NCBI RefSeq assembly: GCF_000308475.2
Contig: NZ_BAFT02000096.1
Location: forward strand, 1-40,943
From: Nocardia brasiliensis NBRC 14402
GTDB lineage: Bacteria; Actinomycetota; Actinomycetes; Mycobacteriales; Mycobacteriaceae
Reading direction: 5' to 3'
Length of the DNA: 40,943 bases
The position numbers and the translations under genes were made by a program. The notes beneath the pieces were generated by a model. It was not told where the DNA came from and ran no database searches. It worked only from the letters and a program-made list of their open reading frames with translations. This document shows, in pieces, positions 8,055-15,400 of the stretch (positions are counted from its first letter, which is position 1; each line of letters opens with the position of its first letter).

Positions 8055-8308
8055 AGAAGTTCCTCGTGCTGGCGATGCGCACACCGCGCTTCGACCCGGC
8101 CGTGATCGCGCCGCACAAGCAGTTCCTGAAAGAGCTGGGCGCGCAGCTGGTGGAGAGCGCCAAGTTCGGTGACGGGACCGGCGGCGCGTACTTCGTGCAC
8201 GCCGAAAATCTCGACGCGGCAAAGGCTCTCGCGTTCGCCGATCCGGTGCACACCACCGGGTCCTCGGACGTCACCGTCTACGAGTGGGAACCGACGACGC
8301 CCGCGTAA
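8051..8308 (+). CDS. Small YciI-like protein
   Basis: An 85-residue protein beginning MKKFLVLAMRTP, with a conserved His in APHKQFLKELG, a central GTGGAYFVHAENLDAAKALAFADPV and an acidic end. This order (strand, His-containing helix, GGAYF strand, AFADPV) fits the YCII-related ferredoxin-like fold, a dimeric family usually of unknown reaction. The GTG at 8051 overlaps the nusB stop, which points to translational coupling. It ends just before two strong hairpins that probably terminate the pepQ-efp-nusB transcript. The function is not known from sequence. Confidence 0.75.
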   Translation: MKKFLVLAMRTPRFDPAVIAPHKQFLKELGAQLVESAKFGDGTGGAYFVHAENLDAAKALAFADPVHTTGSSDVTVYEWEPTTPA

Positions 8309-8317
8309 GCGTTCCGC

Positions 8318-8388
8318 ACGCACCCCTGCCGATTCTGCGCACCCGTTCCGATTCACCGCAGCGGGTGCGGGAAACAGCAGGGGTGCGT
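8318..8388. terminator. Nested palindrome related to the 4428/4935 elements; likely terminator
   Basis: The outer stem is a perfect 12-bp pair (ACGCACCCCTGC at 8318-8329 and GCAGGGGTGCGT at 8377-8388). The inner stem is a perfect 8-bp pair (8338-8345 with 8362-8369). It starts 9 bp after the YciI-like stop, so it is well placed to end that transcript. It shares CCGCAGCGGGTGCG with the two elements upstream of aroC, so it may be a repeat element reused as a terminator. Confidence 0.65.
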
Positions 8389-8397
8389 GTGTGTTCG

Positions 8398-8447
8398 GGC
8401 CCGTACGCTCCCGCCGGGGGTGTACGGGAACCGGCGGGAGCGGGCCG
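8398..8447. terminator. Second strong hairpin
   Basis: A perfect 12-bp stem (CGCTCCCGCCGG at 8406-8417 and CCGGCGGGAGCG at 8431-8442, 13-nt loop), extended by GGCCC/GGGCC (8398-8402 with 8443-8447) around a 3-nt bulge. It follows directly on the previous palindrome and probably reinforces termination. Confidence 0.55.
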
Positions 8448-8675
8448 CCCGGATCGCCGGGCATCCGGCCGCCGAGTGTTCTCTGCGGCCGGTTGTCATC
8501 CTGGTAGCTCAACCGCACTCGAGGTCAAGCCGGCGGGCTGTGCCGTGGGCCACCCGTGCCGGGGAACCGCGGCCGTGCGACCATGCCAGGGACGTCCGTT
8601 GGCGCGCACGACTTCTCGTTTCCCTCGTCCGGAGCGATTCGGGCCGCCTATTCTGGTGGAAACGCAGGGGAGCGC

Positions 8676-9566
8676 ATGGCACGGTTTCTGATCTGGTTCC
8701 GCAACAACGTCGACGGTTCTTTCGCGGTACTTCTCGCGATCACCGTGGGGTTGCTGCAGTTCCTCGACGTCATCGGCACCGACCAGGTGAATGCCGCGAT
8801 GCTGCTGGTGCTCGGCCTGGTCGCGATCACGCTGCTGCGCGATCGGCATCTGTCGGCGAAGGCGGTGCGCGACGCGACCTCGGTGCATCTGCTGTACGGG
8901 CCCGAGATCGGCCACGCGCACACCCTCGCCCGGCGCGGCACCGAGCAGTGGATGTTCAAGGGCGGCACGGGAACCTACATTCGCGCGGTCACGTTGCGCG
9001 AATGCGTGGAGAACGCCCGGCGCGAACAACGCCCGCTGCGCGTGCAATTGGAGATCCTGGACCCCACCGACGAGCAGCTGTGCAAGACCTACGCGCAGTT
9101 CCGTTCCTCGCTGCAGCCCGAAGCCGACCGCACCGGCGAGCTGTGGACCACCGAGCGCACCCGCAAGGAGGCGTACGCGACGGTGCTCGCGGGCTGCTGG
9201 TATCGGCAGCGGTTCACCTTCCTCACCATCGACATCGGGTTGTCGGCGGTGATGACGACCTTCCGCTGGGATCTGTCCTCCAGTTGCGTCATTGTCACGC
9301 AGGACAATCCGAACACCCCGGCCATGATGTTCGAGCGGGACAAGCCCTACTATCGCGATTTCAATCGCGAGCTGGTCGCCAGTTTCAAGCAGACCAAGCA
9401 GGTTCCGCTGAGTCGCACGGAGGAACTCCCGCTGTCCGATGAGCCGACCGTGGACCAGGTCCGCGGCGTGTTCCAGACGTTGGGTCTGGAGTTACCGGCC
9501 GCTTTCACCGATCGCGACGTCGCCGATATCGTGCGTCGCGCGCTGCAGCCCAGGAATCCGTACTGA
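8676..9566 (+). CDS. Two-TM membrane-anchored protein of unknown function
   Basis: A 296-residue protein with two membrane segments near the N terminus (about residues 15-34 and 38-56) joined by a short turn, then a soluble domain of about 230 residues. The soluble part has KGGTGTYIRAVTL, an ILDPTDEQLCKTYAQFRSSL segment, SAVMTTFRWDLSSSCVIVTQDNPNTPAMMF and a C-terminal helical region. The strand/helix order resembles a phospholipase-D-like fold without the HKD motif, but that is an inference. The ATG at 8676 follows AGGGGAG; upstream in-frame ATGs lack this. Its TGA overlaps the next ATG (TGATG). It is the first gene of a coupled module and could be an effector or a membrane sensor. Confidence 0.8.
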   Translation: MARFLIWFRNNVDGSFAVLLAITVGLLQFLDVIGTDQVNAAMLLVLGLVAITLLRDRHLSAKAVRDATSVHLLYGPEIGHAHTLARRGTEQWMFKGGTGTYIRAVTLRECVENARREQRPLRVQLEILDPTDEQLCKTYAQFRSSLQPEADRTGELWTTERTRKEAYATVLAGCWYRQRFTFLTIDIGLSAVMTTFRWDLSSSCVIVTQDNPNTPAMMFERDKPYYRDFNRELVASFKQTKQVPLSRTEELPLSDEPTVDQVRGVFQTLGLELPAAFTDRDVADIVRRALQPRNPY

Positions 9567-10246
9567 TGAACGAATACGCCCGACTACGCACGCTGCTCGC
9601 CGCGGAGGACGCCGCGAATGCGGTGCGTCGCTGGGCTCGTGACGTATTGGCGGGCGTCGTCGACGGTAGTGCCGATCTGACCGCCGTGCGGCATCCGTTG
9701 GGGTTCTTGTGTTTTCCGGTGTGGCGCGGGGAGGGCCTCGGCGTCTGCGTGCACGTCTGGACCGAGGGCGGGCACGCCGAGCCGACCACCTCGCCGATGC
9801 ACGCGCACAGTTGGGATCTGCTCAGCACCGTGCTGTACGGCACCGTCGGCAACGAGATCCTCGAAATCGACAGTGCCCCCGCACGTCCCACGCATCGTCT
9901 GTTCGAGATCCAGAGTGCCGCGGACGGTGACCTGGTGCGCGCGACGCAGCGTCTGGTCACCTATCGCACCCGTTCCCGGGAGGAGTTCCGCGCGGGCGAG
10001 GTCTACACCCTGCCGCACGGTGCGTTCCACGTGTCCGACGTGCGCGGTGCGGCGGCGACCGTGGTACTCGGCGAGGACAACCGTGGCCACCCCGACCTTT
10101 CCCTCGGCACGCTCGCCACCACCGACCACTGGGTGTACCGAACCCCGTGCACCCCAACCGAATCCCGCAGCGCCGCGCAAACTGTGCTCGATCATCTGCA
10201 GACCCGACCGAACCGACTGGAGAACCGATGCGAACAGGCGACGTGA
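9566..10246 (+). CDS. Cupin-fold protein of unknown substrate
   Basis: A 226-residue protein whose core carries the metal-binding pattern H79-A-H81-S-W-D84 within TTSPMHAHSWDLLSTVLYGTVGN, and a second conserved His in LPHGAFHVSD. This is the double-motif layout of small cupins such as cysteine-dioxygenase relatives; the substrate cannot be read from sequence. The N terminus (about 45 residues) is helical. The ATG overlaps the stop of the preceding membrane protein, and the C-terminal 19 bases overlap the next gene, so all three are likely translated together. The last ~30 residues look variable and may be there only because of the overlap. Confidence 0.78.
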   Translation: MNEYARLRTLLAAEDAANAVRRWARDVLAGVVDGSADLTAVRHPLGFLCFPVWRGEGLGVCVHVWTEGGHAEPTTSPMHAHSWDLLSTVLYGTVGNEILEIDSAPARPTHRLFEIQSAADGDLVRATQRLVTYRTRSREEFRAGEVYTLPHGAFHVSDVRGAAATVVLGEDNRGHPDLSLGTLATTDHWVYRTPCTPTESRSAAQTVLDHLQTRPNRLENRCEQAT

Positions 10247-11106
10247 TGCATCAGGTGCTGCCCGGCACACTGCTGGACGTGGCGGCGGACGTCGCGGTCA
10301 CCGCCGCGGTCGAAGCGGGCCGGGCGATCCGGGACGGTCTGCTCGGGGCGCTGACCGTCAGCACCAAGGACGCCAGCGGTGACGTGGTGACCGACCTGGA
10401 CCTGCGGGCCGAGCGGATCATCCTCGGTCACCTCCGGCGCGAGTTCCCGCAGCACCGCATCCTCGCCGAGGAATCCGGTGCGCTCGACAGCGGCGACGAG
10501 GCCTGGTGCTGGGTGGTCGATCCGCTGGACGGGACCAACAACATCGCGATCGGGCTGCCCGTCTGCACGGTCGGTATCGCGCTGTGTCACAACGGGACTC
10601 CGGTCGTCGGGGTGGTGCACGAGCCGATCGCCGAGCGCACCTGGACGGCGGTGCGCGGGCGCGGCGCCACCGGACCGAACGGCCCGCTCGTACCGACGGC
10701 GCCCCGGCCCAGCGCGGCCCCGGTCCTCGCGTGGCTCCAGGGTTACCCGGTCACCCGCACCGATTCGACCGCCCGCGCACTGCGGCTGACGTTGGAATCG
10801 TCCTCGCGCCGCCTGATCCAACTCTGGTCACCGCTGCTGTGCTGGGTCATGTTGAGCAGCGGCGATATCGACGGGTTCGTCGGCTATCGGGCCGGGCTGA
10901 TCGATCTGCCCGCCGGTGCGCTGCTCGCCCGCGAATCGGGTATGCACATCACCGATTTCGAGGGTACGACCCTCGACGAGCGTCTGGATCTGCCGACTGG
11001 CGAGGTGGATTTCATCGCGGGCGGTCCTGCGGTGCTGCCCGAACTGACCCTGCTGGTGAAATCGGCGAGTGCCGTGCGGGTGACGGGCCTGCCGGGGCCG
11101 GGATAG
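10228..11106 (+). CDS. Inositol monophosphatase-family phosphatase
   Basis: A 292-residue Mg-dependent, Li-sensitive-type phosphatase. It has the family's metal motifs: ILAEESG, the hallmark D98-P-L-D101-G-T in VVDPLDGTNN, GVVHEP, and D226 in GLIDLPAGALLARESG, where the last metal-binding Asp is expected. The usual Phe after DGTxN is replaced (DGTNNIAIG), so the substrate (inositol phosphate, histidinol phosphate, PAP or another) is open. The ATG at 10228 has GGAG 5 bases upstream and lies inside the end of the cupin gene. As the third gene of the two-TM/cupin module it probably acts on a small phosphorylated metabolite linked to those proteins. Confidence 0.85.
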   Translation: MRTGDVMHQVLPGTLLDVAADVAVTAAVEAGRAIRDGLLGALTVSTKDASGDVVTDLDLRAERIILGHLRREFPQHRILAEESGALDSGDEAWCWVVDPLDGTNNIAIGLPVCTVGIALCHNGTPVVGVVHEPIAERTWTAVRGRGATGPNGPLVPTAPRPSAAPVLAWLQGYPVTRTDSTARALRLTLESSSRRLIQLWSPLLCWVMLSSGDIDGFVGYRAGLIDLPAGALLARESGMHITDFEGTTLDERLDLPTGEVDFIAGGPAVLPELTLLVKSASAVRVTGLPGPG

Positions 11107-11120
11107 GCGCGCGCCCACCG

Positions 11121-12407
11121 TCATCCGGCGACGAGTAGTGCCGCGACCGCGCCGACGGTACCGAGCAGCGCGAGTCCGAACCCGGTGAGCACGAAGCGCA
11201 GCATCGGGACGCGCACGTTGTGCGTGCGGCAGAACTCCAGGCAGAGCAGGGTGGCCAGGGACGCCCACGGCGTCACCACCGGCCCGATGTTGGTGCCGAT
11301 GAGCAGGGCCAGCAGCTGATCGTGATTCGCGGCGGGCACCACCGCCTCGCCCGCGGTGTAGGCGGGCAGGTTGTTGGCGATATTCGACAGCGCCGCGCCC
11401 GCGCCCGCGGCCCGGAACGCACCTGCCGCGCCCGAGTCGTCGCCGATCAAGGCGTGCATCAGGTCCGAGAGCCCGAGCCTGCCGAGGGTGGGCACCACCA
11501 GGAACAGGCCGACGACGAAAACCAGCAGCTGCCAAGGAATCAGCGACCACCGCAGGGATCGGCGGTCGAACACCGCGAACGCCAGCACCGCGATGGCGGC
11601 GGCGATGGTCGCGGCGATCCCGATGCGATCGCCGACGAACGGGATCGCGACGATGAAGAGCAAACAGGCGCCGGCCGTGGTGTACAGCAGCGCACGCTCT
11701 TTCGCGTTCGCGGGGCGCACCGGTTCGGGCGGCAGGTAACGGTCGGTGTCGCGCCTGCCGCGCCGCCAGTACCACAGCCACAGGCACAGCATCGTCGCCG
11801 CGATCGAAACCAGCTGGGGCGCCCACATTTTCGTGGCGAATTCGGTCGCGGTCAGCGCGACCCGGTCGGCGGCGAGCAGGTTGGTGAGATTGGAGACCGG
11901 TAGCAGCAGGCTGGCCGTGTTGGCGAGCCAGAGCGTGGTCATGGCCAGCGGCAGCGGCGGGATCCGGGCGGGCGCGGCCAGTGCGAGCATCACCGGCGTG
12001 ATCAGCACCGCGGTGGTGTCGAGATTGAGCAGGATCGTGGTCGCCGAGGCGAACAGGACGCACAGCAGGAACAGCGCCGGATAGTAGCCGCGCCCGAGGA
12101 TGGCGAGCCGGTGCGCGATCACATCGAACACCTTGGCCTGCCGGGTCAGCTCGGCCAGCACGATCACGCTGCCGAGGAACAGCAGCAGCGGACCGATCCG
12201 GCGCATGTTGTCCGCGGCTTCGGCCCTGGGCAGCAGTCCGGTCAGCACACAGAGCACACCGGCGACGAGCAGCGCGATCCGGACCCAATCCAGCACGCTG
12301 AGGCCCCAGCGGGGCCGCTGAGCGGCCGCCGGCGGCTGCGGCGGGATATTGCGCTCGGGGGAGTCGACCTGTTCGGGCACGACTGCCATGCTATTGGCCT
12401 GGGCCAT
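11121..12407 (-). CDS. ArsB/NhaD/DASS-type ion permease
   Basis: A 428-residue polytopic protein with about eleven hydrophobic segments and the layout of the ion-transporter superfamily (ArsB, NhaD, citrate/divalent anion carriers). Visible hallmarks are SATTILLNLDTTAVLITPV in the first half and its internal-repeat counterpart GAALSNIANNLPAYTAGEAVV plus GTNIGPVVTPWASLATLL in the second. The transported ion cannot be decided. Two starts are possible, ATG 12407 or ATG 12389; neither has a strong ribosome binding site. It converges with the phosphatase gene (14-bp gap) and diverges from the giant TIR-NACHT gene, whose start is only 9 bp from 12407. Confidence 0.85.
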   Translation of the reverse strand: MAQANSMAVVPEQVDSPERNIPPQPPAAAQRPRWGLSVLDWVRIALLVAGVLCVLTGLLPRAEAADNMRRIGPLLLFLGSVIVLAELTRQAKVFDVIAHRLAILGRGYYPALFLLCVLFASATTILLNLDTTAVLITPVMLALAAPARIPPLPLAMTTLWLANTASLLLPVSNLTNLLAADRVALTATEFATKMWAPQLVSIAATMLCLWLWYWRRGRRDTDRYLPPEPVRPANAKERALLYTTAGACLLFIVAIPFVGDRIGIAATIAAAIAVLAFAVFDRRSLRWSLIPWQLLVFVVGLFLVVPTLGRLGLSDLMHALIGDDSGAAGAFRAAGAGAALSNIANNLPAYTAGEAVVPAANHDQLLALLIGTNIGPVVTPWASLATLLCLEFCRTHNVRVPMLRFVLTGFGLALLGTVGAVAALLVAG

Positions 12408-12416
12408 ACTGGGTGC

Positions 12417-15400
12417 GTGACACAGCAGGGTGGGCGAGCGCGGGACGTATTCATCAGCTATTCCCCGGCGGACGAGCGGTGGGCCACCTGGCTGGCGTGG
12501 CAGCTGGAGAGTGCCGGTTTTCGCACCCTGATCCAGGCCTGGGATTTCGTGCCCGGCACCAACTTCATCGACTTCATGGACCGCGGCGTGCGCGATTCGG
12601 CGATCGTGCTGCTCGTGCTCTCCGACAACTATCTCCAATCCCGTTACGGGACAATGGAATGGCAGGCCGCGTTCCGCACCGATCCGGGCAAGCTGATGCC
12701 GGTCCGGATCGCCGACTGCCAGTTGGAGGGGCTGCTGGCCACCCTCACCTACATCGACCTGGTGCCCGTCTCGGCCGCGGACGAGGCGCGCCGCATTCTG
12801 CTGGAGCGGGTGCGGCATCTGCTCGCGGGCCGGGCGAAACCGGCGACCGCACCGGGCTTCCCGAACGAACTCGGGGCGACGCAACCGGACCGCTACGCCG
12901 ACGAGGAGGAGTCGGGTCCGGTCGCGTCGCCGACGAGCCGGCGCACACCCGTTGCGGCTCCGGCTTTTCCGGGCGGCACGCCGCACGCCGAACCGCGCAC
13001 CGGAGTCAGCGTGCTGCATGTCGCGGGCCCGCGTTTCGGCCGGGGCCTGCTCGCGCCGGACGAGCCGAGCACGGCGCGCGAACTGCAGGCCCGGATCTGG
13101 TCGAATGTCACCCAGTCGATCGATCGCGGTGTGCCGAAACCGGATCTGATCGTGGTGACCGGCGATCTCACCGAATCCGGTAAGCCGCGTGAGGTCGACG
13201 AGGCGCTGACCTTCCTGACCGGCTTGCGCGTGCTGCTCGGCCTCGAGCCGGACCGGTTGGTCGTGGTGCCGGGCAACCACGACGTGTCCAAGATCGCGTG
13301 TCATGCCTACTTCCTGAATTGTGAAGCGCGCGACCGGAAACCGCAGCCGCCGTACTTCCCGAAGCTGGAGCAGTACGCGCGCCTGTTCAGCGAGCTGTAC
13401 CAGGGCCTGGATCATCTGGTCTTCGACGTCGGGCAGCCGTGGACGCTGTTCCCGATCCCCGAATTGCGGGTGGTGGTCGCGGGTTTGAACTCCACCATGG
13501 CCGCGACCCATCTGCCCGACGACGATTATGGCCGGATCGGCGAACCGCAGGCCGCGTGGTTCGCCGAGCGGCTGCGGCCGTTCGAGGAGAACGGCTGGCT
13601 GCGGCTCGGGGTGGTCCGGCACGATCCGTTGCCGGGCACGGCGGCGTCGCCGCGCGATCCGGCGCTGTTGCGCGACGTCGACACGCTGTCGCGGCTGCTC
13701 GGTGGGCGGCTGAACCTGCTGCTGCACGGCCCGGGACCCGGTGGGCCGCATCTGGATCGGCTGGACGGCAGGCTGCCGGTGATCCCCGCCGCCGCCCCGG
13801 GCCGGGACGAGATCATCCACCTGACCGCCGAGGGACTGGCCCGCTACAGCGCGACCTCGGGGGATCCGGGCGCGCCGACCGCTCGTCTGGAACTGCCCTG
13901 GACGAATGCCGTCGCGGCGCTTTCCCCACACGCTCTGCCCGAACTGACCGGTCCCGACGAGCCGGTGGACACCGCGCCGGAAGCGCCCGCCGTGGTCGAC
14001 CCGCACGGCCGTTTGCTCGAACGCCTGGCCGAGGTGTGCGAAACCCGCTATCCGGATGCGAAGATCCGCCGTGTCGAATCCGAGCCGCCGCATCTGATCA
14101 TCACCCATCAGCGCGACGAGGTGACCGCCCAGTGGCGGATCGGCGCGCACGTCGGCGATATGACCAGGCAGGTGATCGAGGACTTCCTCGGCCACGACCC
14201 GGAATACGGCTCCGAACTGGTGTATCGCGGTGCGCCACCGCCACGTTCCCTGCGCGACGAGGCAGCCAGTCACGGCCTGCGGGTGCGCAGTTTCACCGAA
14301 TTCCAAGGTCTGCTCGACTTGGACGACTACCTGGCCAAGCAGGTGGAGCGGCTGCGCACGGACCGCCGATATCCACCGGAGCTCTATGTGCCGCAACGGT
14401 TCCGGATGCTCGAGCACGGCGATCAGGTGATCCAGGACGACCTGGTGGGCGAGCTGCTCCGCCTGGTCGCCGCCGATCACGGCCGATTCGTGCTGGTGCT
14501 CGGCGATTTCGGACGCGGCAAGACCTTCGCACTGCACGAGGTGGCGCGCCGGATCACCGAGACCATGCCCGCGCTGATCCCGATCCTGATCGAACTGCGG
14601 CATCTGGACAAGACGCATTCGGTGGACGGACTGGTCGCCGCCCATCTGGCCAACCACGGCGAAGAGCGGATCGACCTGAAAGCCTTGCGCTACATGCTGC
14701 GTGAGGGCCGGGTGGTGCTGCTGTTCGACGGCTTCGACGAACTCGTCACCCGGATCAGCTACGAGTTCGCCACCGACCATCTGGAAACGCTGCTGCAAGC
14801 CGCGGTCGGCAAGGCGAAAATCATTGTGGCGAGCCGTACTCAGCACTTCGCCTCGCGTGCCCAAGTGCTGACCGCGCTGGGGGAGCGGGTCGGGTTGCTG
14901 CAGGATCGTCACATCCTGTCCGTCGAGGATTTCGCGCCCGCACAGGTGCACGCTTTTCTCACCAACCGTTACGGCGGGGACGTCACCCGGGCCGACGCCA
15001 GGATGCGGTTGATCACCGGCATCCAGGATCTGCTCGGTTTGGCGCAGAACCCGCGCATGCTCAGCTTCATCGCCGATCTGGACGAGCGACGCCTGCGGGC
15101 GGCCGCGGGGGCCCAGCAGACCGTGGGCGCGGCCGGGCTGTATCGGGAGATCCTCGAATCCTGGCTGGCCTACGAGACCGATCGCACGGCGAGCGCCGCG
15201 GGTTCCCTACCCGGATTGCGGCTGCACGAATTGTGGCTGGCCGTCACGGCATTCGCGCTGCGCATCTGGGAGACCGGCGAGCCGTACCTGCGCCTGTCCG
15301 AATTGACCGAGGTCGCACAGAGTTTGGTGGAGATGACCGGCTCGAACCGGATGTCGGTGCAGCAGTCCGCGCATGCCATCGGGTCCGGCAGCCTGCTGGT

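Larger units (their letters stand above)
8309..8675. other. Intergenic region with two tandem hairpins
   Basis: This 367-bp gap separates the nusB operon from the accessory block. It contains a nested palindrome at 8318-8388 and a second stem at 8398-8447. A plus-strand open frame from 8556 into the next gene has no convincing start before 8676. The bases between 8450 and 8675 should hold the promoter of the downstream module, but no clear consensus was found. Confidence 0.6.

Noticed and set aside
8556..8675. Longer N terminus for the two-TM protein from an ATG at 8556
   Set aside because: The added 40 residues are not membrane or domain sequence, and the strong AGGGGAG before 8676 supports the shorter form.
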